From positions 1 through 35,723 of the forward strand of contig JACREQ010000066.1 of the NCBI GenBank assembly GCA_016218155.1: DNA of 35,723 bases. Direction: 5' to 3'. Position 1 is the stretch's first letter; each line of letters starts with the position of its first letter. The notes beneath the pieces were generated by a model, which was not told the origin of the DNA, did no database searches, and saw only the letters and a program-made list of their open reading frames with translations. This document shows, piece after piece, positions 24,135 to 32,857 of the stretch. Both the position numbers and the translations under genes were made by a program. This DNA comes from Bacteroidia bacterium. GTDB taxonomy: Bacteria > Bacteroidota > Bacteroidia > Bacteroidales > GWA2-32-17.

Positions 24135-25814
24135 ATGATTCGCAACATTTTTATTATTACAATTTTATCATCTTTTGTAATATTAATTAATTCCTGTGGT
24201 ACAGGTGAAAATGATCAAAACCAACAACAAGTTACTGATACAGTTCAGGCAAAAAAACTAACAGTAAATGAGCGAATTAATGAATATGCTGTAATTCCTC
24301 TTGTTAGTGATTTATCTAAACTAACAGATAAAGACAAAGAAATGCTTACCATTTTGATAAGTGCTTGTAAAATAATGGATGAAATTTTCTGGATGCAATC
24401 CTATGGAATAAAAGACTCATTATTTGCAGGGTTAAAAAACCCCGAAGAAGCAAAATTATGCGATATAAACTATGGTCCTTGGGATAGACTTAACGGTAAT
24501 GAACCATTTCTGGAAAATGTAAATAAAAAACCTATTGGTGCAGGATTTTATCCTTCTGACATTAAATACTTACCATTTATCGATATGAAATTTGAAGATA
24601 AAATAAGTATGTATACAGTTGTAAAACGATCAGAAGATGGATCTTTATACACACAACCTTATCATGTTGCATATAAAGATAAACTTGAAAAAGCTGCAGA
24701 CTTACTTAAAAAAGCTGCCAAAATATCTGAAAATAAAGATTTTGCTAAATTTCTAAATTTAAGAGCAGAAGCGTTATTAAATGATGATTATTATCCAAGT
24801 GAAATGTTTTGGATGGATATGGAATCAAATAACATTGATCTTATTATTGGCCCAATAGAAAGTGAAGAAGATAGATTTATTAATACAAAAACAGCTTACG
24901 AAGCATTCTTATTGATAAAGGATCTTGAATGGAGCAATAAATTAAAAAATTATTCATCAATGGTTCCTGAGATTAAAAATCAACTTCCTTTAGATGACAA
25001 CTATAAAAATCAGATAATTTTCACAAAAACCAATATTGGTGTTTATGATGCAATTTTTTATGGCGGATATGCTAATGCAGGTGCAAAAAACATTTCTATT
25101 AATCACCCTAAAGATGGTAGGATATTAATGGAAAAAGGAAGCAAGAAAATGCAGTTTAAAAATGCAATGAAAGCTAAATTTGATAAAATATTACAACCTA
25201 TCAGCAATATATTAATTTCTGATAATGAGCGTAAAAATGTAAAATTTGATGCTTTCTTTATCAATAATGTTAATTATGAAATTGCAGATGCAATTGTTGT
25301 TAAAACAACTATAAATAATAAAGGTCCGGTTAAAGATGCATTAAAAGATTATTATCCTACAATTAATTCATTAAAGGCTGATATTCTAAATCTTTATATT
25401 ATTACTAAACTTCATGAAAAAGGTGTTATAAAAGAAGTTGAACTTTTAGATAACTATGTAATCTTTATGACTAATGTTATAAGATCTGTTCGCTTCGGTG
25501 CAACCTACTCTCAGGGATCTTCAAATATTATTTGTTTTAATGTTTTGCAGGAAATGCAAGCCTTTACAAGAGATGAAAAAACTGGAACTTATTCGGTTAA
25601 TTTTGATAAAATGAAATCATCAATTGAAAGCTTTTCTTCTGATATCATGAAAATACTTGCTGAAGGTAACTATGATGCAGCAAAAGAGCTTATAGAAAGT
25701 AAAGGTAATATGCAACCAACCTTACAAGAAGATTTAAAAAGAATTTCTTCTGCTGGAATTCCTACAGACATTACATTTGAACAGGGCGAACAGGTTTTAG
25801 GTTTAACAAAATAA
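24135..25814 (+). CDS. M49-like (dipeptidyl peptidase III-type) lipoprotein, zinc site lost
   Basis: This 559-residue lipoprotein has signal MIRNIFIITILSSFVILINSC with Cys21, which supports the ATG at 24135 over an upstream in-frame start inside the previous gene. It is collinear with the next gene over its whole length, with shared blocks such as MKAKFDKIL, KFDAFF, TINNKG, KADIL, RSVRFGA, AFTRD and VNFDKMK. That neighbour carries HEVAH and EECKAD, the zinc site of the short M49 family. Here the equivalent positions read Y381-E-I-A-D385 and N411-S-L-K-A-D416, so both His ligands and the Glu ligand are gone. The frame is intact, so this is a retained pseudo-peptidase and not a decayed gene. 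It may bind peptides or regulate its partner. Confidence 0.87.
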   Translation: MIRNIFIITILSSFVILINSCGTGENDQNQQQVTDTVQAKKLTVNERINEYAVIPLVSDLSKLTDKDKEMLTILISACKIMDEIFWMQSYGIKDSLFAGLKNPEEAKLCDINYGPWDRLNGNEPFLENVNKKPIGAGFYPSDIKYLPFIDMKFEDKISMYTVVKRSEDGSLYTQPYHVAYKDKLEKAADLLKKAAKISENKDFAKFLNLRAEALLNDDYYPSEMFWMDMESNNIDLIIGPIESEEDRFINTKTAYEAFLLIKDLEWSNKLKNYSSMVPEIKNQLPLDDNYKNQIIFTKTNIGVYDAIFYGGYANAGAKNISINHPKDGRILMEKGSKKMQFKNAMKAKFDKILQPISNILISDNERKNVKFDAFFINNVNYEIADAIVVKTTINNKGPVKDALKDYYPTINSLKADILNLYIITKLHEKGVIKEVELLDNYVIFMTNVIRSVRFGATYSQGSSNIICFNVLQEMQAFTRDEKTGTYSVNFDKMKSSIESFSSDIMKILAEGNYDAAKELIESKGNMQPTLQEDLKRISSAGIPTDITFEQGEQVLGLTK

Positions 25815-25822
25815 ATTAAATT

Positions 25823-27469
25823 ATGAAATATTATTTATTTGCAGGAATTTTTTTCCTGTCTTTTGCTACATTTTCATTTTCACAATCTAATAAAAAGACA
25901 GAAATAACTACTAAAAGCGATTTAATGAAAACAAAAGTAGATGAATATGCAATAGTTAAATTAACTGCAAATCTCTCTCAACTTACAGATAAAGAAAAAA
26001 AAATACTACCAATTTTATTTGAGGCAGCACAAATAATGGATGATTTATACTGGGAACAATCATATAACAAAAAAGAAGAGTTACTCGCAAAAATAAATGA
26101 CGATTATACAAAGAAATTTTTCCTTATTAATTATGGCCCATGGGAACATTTAAATAATAACAAATCATTTGTAGAAGGAATTGGTGAAAAGCCTGATTGT
26201 GGTAATTTTTATCCATCAGATATGACAAAAGAAGAATTTGAGAAATTCAATTCAGAAAATAAAACAAGCTGGTATACTATTATTAGCAGAAACGATAAAA
26301 AAGAATTAATCACAATTCCATATAGTAAATTTTATCATGAAAAATTGAATAAAGCTGCAGAGTTATTAAGAAAAGCTTCAGAAATTTCAGACAATAAAAG
26401 TTTTAAAGATTATCTTACATTAAGAGCAGAAGCACTTCTATCAGATAATTACTTTGATAGCGATATGGCATGGATGAGTTTAGAAAACAGCAATCTAGAT
26501 TTTGTTATCGGACCTATTGAAAGCTATAATGATGGCTTATTCGGATATAAAACTTCATTCGAATCTTTTATATTGCTAAAAGATATCGATTGGAGTAATA
26601 AGCTTTCAAAATTTGCTCAGTTACTTCCTGAAATTCAAAAGAGTTTACCGGTTGAAGATAAATATAAATCCGAAATTCCTGGTAAAGATTCTCAACTTGG
26701 AGTTTACGAAGCAATTTGTTATGCAGGTGATTGCAATGCCGGAAGTAAAACCATTGCCATTAATCTACCAAACGATAAAAAGGTTGGCGAATTAAAAGGA
26801 AGTCGTAAACTTCAGCTTAAAAATTCGATGAAAGCAAAGTTTGATAAAATTCTGTTGCCAATGTCAAACATACTAATTGCAGAAAGCCAAAGAAAAAATA
26901 TAAAATTTGACGCTTTTTTTGAAAATGTTATGTTTCATGAAGTAGCACATGGACTAGGGATAAGCAAAACAATTAATAATAAAGGATTAGTTACAGAAGC
27001 TTTAAAAGATGTTCATACTTCACTAGAAGAATGTAAAGCTGATATTTTAGGACTGTATATTGTTACATATTTAAATAGCAAAGGTGAATTAAATGAACAT
27101 GAATTAATTGACAATTATGTTACTTTTATGGCAGGAATATTCAGGTCAGTAAGATTTGGCGCTGCCAGTTCACATGGAAAAGCAAACATGATCGAATTTA
27201 ATTATTTTGCAGACAATGGCGCATTCACCCGTGATGATAAAACAGGTACTTATCATGTAAATTTTGACAAAATGAAAGAAGCTGTTAGTTCATTAGGAAA
27301 ATTAATTCTTATTCAACAAGGAAACGGTGATTACGAAAGCGCAAAAAATATTCTAAAAGAAATGGGTATTATGAAGCCTCAATTAGAACAAGATTTAATG
27401 AAGATTTCAAAAGCAGGAATTCCACGTGATATTGTATTTGAACAAGGGTTAAAAGTCATTGGATTATAA
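25823..27469 (+). CDS. M49-family (dipeptidyl peptidase III-type) zinc peptidase
   Basis: This is a 548-residue exported zinc peptidase. A signal peptide (about 1-20, ending TFSFSQ) puts it in the periplasm or outside. The zinc site is HEVAH (372-376, catalytic Glu373) and EECKADILGLY (from 402, third ligand Glu), as in the short DPP III-like proteins with a pentapeptide HEXXH instead of HEXXGH. Family members release dipeptides from the N-terminus of short peptides. The gene is 8 nt downstream of its inactive-looking paralogue and shares long blocks with it, so the two arose by tandem duplication and are expressed together. A TonB-dependent receptor gene follows after 77 nt. The substrate is not known. 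Confidence 0.9.
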   Translation: MKYYLFAGIFFLSFATFSFSQSNKKTEITTKSDLMKTKVDEYAIVKLTANLSQLTDKEKKILPILFEAAQIMDDLYWEQSYNKKEELLAKINDDYTKKFFLINYGPWEHLNNNKSFVEGIGEKPDCGNFYPSDMTKEEFEKFNSENKTSWYTIISRNDKKELITIPYSKFYHEKLNKAAELLRKASEISDNKSFKDYLTLRAEALLSDNYFDSDMAWMSLENSNLDFVIGPIESYNDGLFGYKTSFESFILLKDIDWSNKLSKFAQLLPEIQKSLPVEDKYKSEIPGKDSQLGVYEAICYAGDCNAGSKTIAINLPNDKKVGELKGSRKLQLKNSMKAKFDKILLPMSNILIAESQRKNIKFDAFFENVMFHEVAHGLGISKTINNKGLVTEALKDVHTSLEECKADILGLYIVTYLNSKGELNEHELIDNYVTFMAGIFRSVRFGAASSHGKANMIEFNYFADNGAFTRDDKTGTYHVNFDKMKEAVSSLGKLILIQQGNGDYESAKNILKEMGIMKPQLEQDLMKISKAGIPRDIVFEQGLKVIGL

Positions 27470-27473
27470 ACAG

Positions 27474-27515
27474 TAAAATTGATTATTTAACAAACACAAT
27501 TTTATTTGTTTTTTT
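27474..27515 (+). terminator. Possible weak terminator after the M49 peptidase gene
   Basis: TAAAATTG (27474-27481)/CAATTTTA (27497-27504) is a perfect 8-bp but AT-rich stem with a 15-nt loop, followed by TTTGTTTTTTT. It may be a weak terminator separating the peptidases from the receptor gene, or simply AT-rich spacer. Confidence 0.35.
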
Positions 27516-27546
27516 CTGTTTTATACGATCGTTGATATTACTTAAA

Positions 27547-29985
27547 ATGAAATTATTATTTTCAATAATTAGCCTTTGTCTTTTATCTTTAATAGTTAAT
27601 GCTCAAGATTACTTTACACTATATGGTAGAATAACAGATCAGAATGGTATTGCGATTCCTGAAATTAATGTTAAAGTATTAGAATTAAATAATGTTGGAG
27701 TAAATACTGATAATGCAGGAAGTTATAAATTAAAATTACCAGTAAACAAAGAACTAACTATTGTTTTTTCACATATTCAATATTCCGATAAAACGTTTGT
27801 AATAAAAGGTAAACCCGGAGAAACAATAAGAAATAATTTTACTTTAAATGAAAACATTAACAATATACCAATTATTAATGTTGAAGCAAAAACAGAAAGA
27901 CAAACAAACTTACAAAGAATAGACCCAAAAATCATTCAATTAATCCCTGATATTTCAGGTGGTATTGAAGCAAGTCTTAAAGCATTTCCGGGTGTTGCAA
28001 AAAATAACGAATTAAGTTCACAATATTCTGTTAGAGGTGGCAATTTTGACGAAAACTTAGTTTATGTAAACGACATAGAAGTATATCGCCCTTTCCTTAT
28101 CAGAAGCGGACAACAGGAAGGGTTAAGTTTTGTAAATCCCGATATGGTTTCATCAATTTTATTTTCTGCTGGAGGGTTTGATGCCAAATATGGTGATAAA
28201 ATGGCTTCGGTTTTAGACATCAGATATAAAAAACCTTCTAAAGCTGCTGCTGCTGTATCTGCAAGTTTGTTAGGTGGAAGTGTCAGCTTTGAAGGTTGCA
28301 GCAAAAATCACAGATTTACTCATATTTCTGGACTTCGCTATAAATCGTCACAATATGTACTAAATAGCTTAGATACTAAAGGTGATTACAAACCTTCGTT
28401 CGCTGATTTTCAAACCTACCTTACTTATGATATAACCGAAAAATTTGAAATTAGCTTTTTAGGCAACTATGCGATGAATAGTTTTCATTTTGTTCCTCAA
28501 ACACGCGAAACTTCTTTTGGCACAATCGATGAAGCTTTAAAACTAAAAATATACTTTGATGGTCAGGAGCGTGATAAGAACTCAACAATGTTCGGAGCTT
28601 TTACAACAAATTACAAATATAATTCAAATCTAAAGCTAAATTTAACATGTTCGGCATATAGTTCTTACGAAGAAGAAACACTTGATATTATGGGGCAGTA
28701 TTTCTTAAACGAACTTGATAAAGAAATGGGCTCAGATAATTTGGGTGACAGTTTAATGAATATTGGTATTGGAACTTTCTTAAACCATGCAAGAAATAAA
28801 TTAACTGCAAATGTTTTAAACTTTCAACATAGAGGCAGTTACGAAAAAAACGACAATTCTATTTTATGGGGTGCTAATTTTCAGAATGAATTTATTCAGG
28901 ATAGAATTCACGAATGGGAAATGCTTGATTCTGCGGGCTATTCTTTACCATATACTGATTCGGTTGTAAGTATGTACTCATTTGTCAGTTCAAGAAATAC
29001 TCTGAATACATATAGAGTAACTTCTTTTATTCAAAGAACCAGCATATTTGAATCAGACAGTAACGAATATAGTTTTACTATTGGCATCAGAGAAAATTAC
29101 TGGAATTTTTCCAATCAATTATTAATAAGTCCACGTGTATCATTTTCTGCCAGACCTAACTGGAAAAATGATTTCTTATTCAGATTCTCTGCAGGTTATT
29201 ATTACCAACCTCCATTTTATAGAGAGTTACGTGATTTAAACGGGCAAATTAATTACAATATTGAAGCACAAAAATCATTGCAATTTGTTTTGGGAACTGA
29301 TTATATATTTATTGCATGGGGAAGGCCATTTAAATTTCTTTCAGAAATTTATTATAAGAATTTTACAAAGCTTATTCCATATCAGATTGACAATGTAAGA
29401 ATAAGATACCTTGCTAAAAATAATGCAAAGGGATATGCAACAGGAATTGATTTAAAGGTAAATGGTGAGTTTGTTCCGGGTGTTGAATCTTGGGCAAGTA
29501 TTTCAATTATGAAAACAATGGAAGATTTATCGGATGATTTTTATATCAATTCTGATAGTTTAATTGTAGCACCAGGATATATCCCCCGCCCTTCTGATCA
29601 ATTAGTAAATTTCGGATTATTTTTTCAAGATTATTTACCAAGAAACCCTTCTTACAAAATGCAGTTGAGCTTATTGTTTGGAAGTGGATTGCCGTTTGGA
29701 CCTCCTAAATCTGAAAGATTTCAGGCTACTTATAGAATGCCTGCCTACAGAAGAGTTGACATTGGCTTTTCTAAATTGTTAAAATCTGAAGAACACGAAT
29801 TACCAAAAGGAAATCCTTTTAAACATTTTAAAAGTATATGGCTGGGACTAGAAGTATTTAACCTTCTTAATATAAACAATACAATTTCGTATCAATGGGT
29901 AAGCGACGTTCGCGATCATCAATATGCTGTACCAAATTATTTATCGTCAAGAAGATTAAATTTAAAGCTAATTGCAAAGTTCTAG
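27547..29985 (+). CDS. TonB-dependent receptor with carboxypeptidase-regulatory-like N-terminus
   Basis: This 812-residue outer-membrane receptor would import a substrate using TonB energy. A signal peptide (MKLLFSIISLCLLSLIVNAQ) supports the ATG at 27547 over a TTG five codons upstream. A carboxypeptidase D regulatory-like domain follows (about 22-110; YGRITDQNGIAIPEINVKV), then a plug domain (about 120-235; SQYSVRGGNFDENLVYVNDIEVYRPF, FSAGGFDAKYGDKMASVLDIRYKKP) and a long barrel. There is no SusD-like partner next door, so it is not a classical SusCD pair. Position after two secreted M49-like proteins raises the idea of peptide uptake, but siderophores or other ligands are equally possible. 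It converges on the MORN gene with 7 nt between stops. Confidence 0.9.
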   Translation: MKLLFSIISLCLLSLIVNAQDYFTLYGRITDQNGIAIPEINVKVLELNNVGVNTDNAGSYKLKLPVNKELTIVFSHIQYSDKTFVIKGKPGETIRNNFTLNENINNIPIINVEAKTERQTNLQRIDPKIIQLIPDISGGIEASLKAFPGVAKNNELSSQYSVRGGNFDENLVYVNDIEVYRPFLIRSGQQEGLSFVNPDMVSSILFSAGGFDAKYGDKMASVLDIRYKKPSKAAAAVSASLLGGSVSFEGCSKNHRFTHISGLRYKSSQYVLNSLDTKGDYKPSFADFQTYLTYDITEKFEISFLGNYAMNSFHFVPQTRETSFGTIDEALKLKIYFDGQERDKNSTMFGAFTTNYKYNSNLKLNLTCSAYSSYEEETLDIMGQYFLNELDKEMGSDNLGDSLMNIGIGTFLNHARNKLTANVLNFQHRGSYEKNDNSILWGANFQNEFIQDRIHEWEMLDSAGYSLPYTDSVVSMYSFVSSRNTLNTYRVTSFIQRTSIFESDSNEYSFTIGIRENYWNFSNQLLISPRVSFSARPNWKNDFLFRFSAGYYYQPPFYRELRDLNGQINYNIEAQKSLQFVLGTDYIFIAWGRPFKFLSEIYYKNFTKLIPYQIDNVRIRYLAKNNAKGYATGIDLKVNGEFVPGVESWASISIMKTMEDLSDDFYINSDSLIVAPGYIPRPSDQLVNFGLFFQDYLPRNPSYKMQLSLLFGSGLPFGPPKSERFQATYRMPAYRRVDIGFSKLLKSEEHELPKGNPFKHFKSIWLGLEVFNLLNINNTISYQWVSDVRDHQYAVPNYLSSRRLNLKLIAKF

Positions 29986-29992
29986 CAATTTG

Positions 29993-30832
29993 TTACTGTG
30001 GGTTAGTAATATGTAATATTACATCTGATTCAGTACCCTGAATTTTACATACAACTTCAATTTTCACAGTCATTATTTTTGAATTACATGAACTGATATA
30101 TGTTACAGGACTAAACTGGTATTTCTTCTCTGTAACACCGTTTACTAAAGTATTTTTGTATGTACAACAACTTTTCTCTACACATTTTAAAATAATCTTG
30201 TTCAACTCCTCAAACTTTTTAAGACCCTCAACTTTATTGCCCTTAAAAAACGAACCAGAATATCCCTCTTTATCATTAATTTCTACAGTTGACAATTCTT
30301 TAAGCTTTACTTTACATAAATATGAATCAGTTATATATTCGCTAACGGGTATTCCCTTTATTTCAGCAAAACTATTAACAGAAGCTGAAAGTATCTTATT
30401 AAATTCAGTACAAAAATCGTAAGACTCAGATATAACAAAATCCTCAAATTCTGCATTTTCAATAAAACGATCATTTTCCCATTTTCCTTTTTCTTTATAG
30501 GTTTGAGAATACCATTGAGTTCCAAGACCGCTTCGTTTTCCGTTTAAAAATTCTCCGATATATTTTGTACCATCTGATCTTACAAACATTCCTTTACCAC
30601 TAAACTTATCATCTTTAAAATCACCGGTATAAACATTACCATTAACATCAGTGTATTTACCAAATCCATTTAAATGTGAGTTAACAAATTCACCTTCATA
30701 TTTATCACCTGTATTAAAAATATAAACTCCTTTTCCGTTTTCACAATTACCTGACTGGCAACCTGTTTTACTTTGAGAAAAACCTGATATTGTAAAAACT
30801 ACTAACATCAGCACTAAAATTAAGTCTTTCAT
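29993..30832 (-). CDS. Exported MORN-repeat protein
   Basis: This 279-residue protein has a signal peptide (about 1-19, ending GFSQ). Residues about 30-110 carry three to four MORN repeats: GDKYEGEFVNSHLNGFGKYT, GNVYTGDFKDDKFSGKG, GTKYIGEFLNGKRSGLG. MORN repeats form beta-hairpin arrays that often serve as binding scaffolds. The C-terminal 150 residues contain Cys pairs (CVEKSCCTYKN, YISSCNSK) and have no domain I recognise. Many Bacteroidota encode such proteins without known function. No promoter with a full consensus was found upstream. Confidence 0.85.
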   Translation of the reverse strand: MKDLILVLMLVVFTISGFSQSKTGCQSGNCENGKGVYIFNTGDKYEGEFVNSHLNGFGKYTDVNGNVYTGDFKDDKFSGKGMFVRSDGTKYIGEFLNGKRSGLGTQWYSQTYKEKGKWENDRFIENAEFEDFVISESYDFCTEFNKILSASVNSFAEIKGIPVSEYITDSYLCKVKLKELSTVEINDKEGYSGSFFKGNKVEGLKKFEELNKIILKCVEKSCCTYKNTLVNGVTEKKYQFSPVTYISSCNSKIMTVKIEVVCKIQGTESDVILHITNPQ

Positions 30833-30921
30833 AATTCTTTAATTCATATTATTAAGCGAAAATACAAAAAAATCGGAATGTAAAACTTATCAGCATATCA
30901 TCAAATTTATTAACATTATAG

Positions 30922-30952
30922 TTGCACATAAAACCAATCTAACTTAAATTTA
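30922..30952 (+). promoter_or_regulatory. Probable promoter of the regulatory-like-domain lipoprotein gene
   Basis: TTG (30922-30924), 20 nt, TAAATTTA (30945-30952): the spacing fits the Bacteroidota promoter and the -7 box differs from TAnnTTTG only in the last base. It lies 25 nt before the start codon. Confidence 0.4.
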
Positions 30953-30977
30953 CGTCCAAATTTAATTTTAAACAACT

Positions 30978-32765
30978 ATGAAAAAATTTATTTTATTCTT
31001 TGTCACCTTGGCAATTACCTCTTTTGCAATCATTACAGGTTGTAAAAAAGATAAAACAGATGACATTACTCCAGCTGACCCTACAAAAACAACTATAGTT
31101 TTATCGGGTGCTGTAATTGACGTTAATCAGGCTCCTATTGCTGGAGTAACAGTAAAAATAGGTGGCTTACAAGCAGTAACAGAATATGATGGTTCATTTT
31201 ATTTTTCAAGTGTAACCGTTTCTAAAGAAAGATTTGTTGTTGAGTTTTCTAAAACAGGCTATTTTTCTTTAAACAGATCAGCTGTACCGGAAGCCGGTGT
31301 TCCAATTGATATGGAAGTTGGCTTAATCAGTGAAACTGATTTTACATATGCAGGAAGTAAAAGTTTCTCATCAACCATTTCTGATTCTTTAGAAATGTCG
31401 AGCGGTTGTGTTGTTTCTTTTCCTGCTAACTCATTTGTAACTTCTACAGGTGCTGCATATACAGGAATGGTAAATGTTAAAGCTGCATATTTAGATCCAA
31501 CTATGACAAACTTCCCAATGTTTGTTTTTGGTGGCGATTTATATGGTAAAGACAATGCAGGAAATGATGTTATGTTGAATCCTTTTACCGGACTCAATGT
31601 TATAATTACTGATCCAAGTGGAAATAAACTTCAACTTGATGAAGCAAATGCTAAAAAAGCAACAGTAAAAATGCAAATTCCAAACACACTTTTAATATCC
31701 GCTCCTGCAAGTATTGATTTATTAGAATATAACCCTATTATGGGAGTATCTCAATCTTCAGGTACAGCAAATAAAACAGGAGGAAAATATATGGGTCAGG
31801 TTGGACATTTTTCTTTCTGGAGTTGTCAGGAAACAAAACCTGGAATTGCAGTTGTTTCGGGAAGAGTAACGGACAGTAATGGATTACCAGTACCTGGTGT
31901 TAATGTAAGAGTTGGACATACCATGGCAAAAACAAACATAAATGGCGACTATATTAAAAAAGTACCAACAGGGGTTGCAATGGTAATTGGAATTTTCCCA
32001 ACATATTACGGAACTGTAATTAATCCTGTTCCTTGTACAGCATTATCAGATGGACAAACTTTTACAGCAGACTTTACAGTTCCTGCTATGAGAAAAGTTT
32101 ATGGTAGGTTAGTTAATTGTGCAGGTGCTCCAATTGTTGGAAGAGTTGCTATTGATTGGTACTCATCAACAGTGTTTGCAAATGTTCATACATCTTGCTT
32201 TACACAAAACGATGGAGTATTTGAATTATTTATGGAAACATCGGCTACATCAGCAAATATTCATGCATGGGGTAATGGTACTGACACTATAAAATATTTC
32301 TATCCATCAACAGATCCATATAACTATGGTGATTTCATTCTTTGTCCACCTGTTCAATTAGGTCCTACACGATTAATTCTTAACGGTGGTCAATTTAACA
32401 ATGTAACATTAAATGGTTTTAATGGATCAAGAATGGGGAAATTAATTTACGACACTGCAGGTGTTCCTCGACACATAAATATTTCTGCTTATGGCAGTGA
32501 TGGTGATCTTTATATTCAAACAAATGGTGTTCATACCGGAACTTATACAGTAGGAACAAAATCAACACCTACAATTGTTTCAATGTATATTATGAGTACT
32601 ACACCATATTTCCAGGATACATTAGCAACAGGTACTGTAAATATCACAAAAATTGGAGGTGAAAATGTTGGACTAATAGAAGGAACTATAACTGGCGTTT
32701 CAGCAACCGGAGTAAATGTTAGCGGACAATTCTCAGTCCCACGAGGACCTAATCAGTATAACTAA
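30978..32765 (+). CDS. Lipoprotein with carboxypeptidase-regulatory-like domains
   Basis: This 595-residue lipoprotein has signal MKKFILFFVTLAITSFAIITGC with Cys22. The residues after the Cys (KKDKTDD) resemble the Lys/Asp-rich lipoprotein export signal that sends Bacteroidota lipoproteins to the cell surface. Two carboxypeptidase D regulatory-like domains are visible: about 42-115 (LSGAVIDVNQAPIAGVTVKI ... DGSFYFSSV) and about 293-370 (VSGRVTDSNGLPVPGVNVRV ... NINGDYIKKVP). A third, weaker copy begins VYGRLVNCAGAPIVGRVAI. The segments between them are beta-rich. It is likely a surface adhesin or binding protein. It ends with its own terminator. No enzyme motif is visible. Confidence 0.85.
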   Translation: MKKFILFFVTLAITSFAIITGCKKDKTDDITPADPTKTTIVLSGAVIDVNQAPIAGVTVKIGGLQAVTEYDGSFYFSSVTVSKERFVVEFSKTGYFSLNRSAVPEAGVPIDMEVGLISETDFTYAGSKSFSSTISDSLEMSSGCVVSFPANSFVTSTGAAYTGMVNVKAAYLDPTMTNFPMFVFGGDLYGKDNAGNDVMLNPFTGLNVIITDPSGNKLQLDEANAKKATVKMQIPNTLLISAPASIDLLEYNPIMGVSQSSGTANKTGGKYMGQVGHFSFWSCQETKPGIAVVSGRVTDSNGLPVPGVNVRVGHTMAKTNINGDYIKKVPTGVAMVIGIFPTYYGTVINPVPCTALSDGQTFTADFTVPAMRKVYGRLVNCAGAPIVGRVAIDWYSSTVFANVHTSCFTQNDGVFELFMETSATSANIHAWGNGTDTIKYFYPSTDPYNYGDFILCPPVQLGPTRLILNGGQFNNVTLNGFNGSRMGKLIYDTAGVPRHINISAYGSDGDLYIQTNGVHTGTYTVGTKSTPTIVSMYIMSTTPYFQDTLATGTVNITKIGGENVGLIEGTITGVSATGVNVSGQFSVPRGPNQYN

Positions 32766-32774
32766 CGATTTATT

Positions 32775-32805
32775 AAAAACCTCTTCCAAAAGAAGAGGTT
32801 TTTTT
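32775..32805 (+). terminator. Rho-independent terminator after the lipoprotein gene
   Basis: AAAAACCTCTTC (32775-32786), loop CAAAA, GAAGAGGTTTTT (32792-32803), continuing into a T-run. It is a perfect 12-bp stem 9 nt after the stop codon. Confidence 0.92.
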
Positions 32806-32831
32806 ATTATTCTAATTGAAAAAATTTAGAT

Positions 32832-32839
32832 TATATTTG
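32832..32839 (+). promoter_or_regulatory. -7 promoter element of the TPR-SpoIIE gene
   Basis: TATATTTG matches TAnnTTTG fully and lies 18 nt before the ATG at 32858. The only nearby TTG (32816-32818) is 13 nt upstream, too close, so the -33 element is unclear. Confidence 0.45.
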
Positions 32840-32857
32840 TTTCATAGTTATAAAAAA

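Noticed and set aside
27532-29985. M49 pair and TonB receptor as a SusCD-like nutrient locus
   Set aside because: No SusD-like lipoprotein is present next to the receptor, and the lipoprotein upstream is an M49 homologue. A functional link is only a hypothesis.
30011-30024. Perfect palindrome ATGTAATATTACAT near the end of the receptor gene
   Set aside because: It lies inside the MORN coding sequence, is AT-rich, and is not followed by a T-run, so it is not a terminator. It is probably chance.
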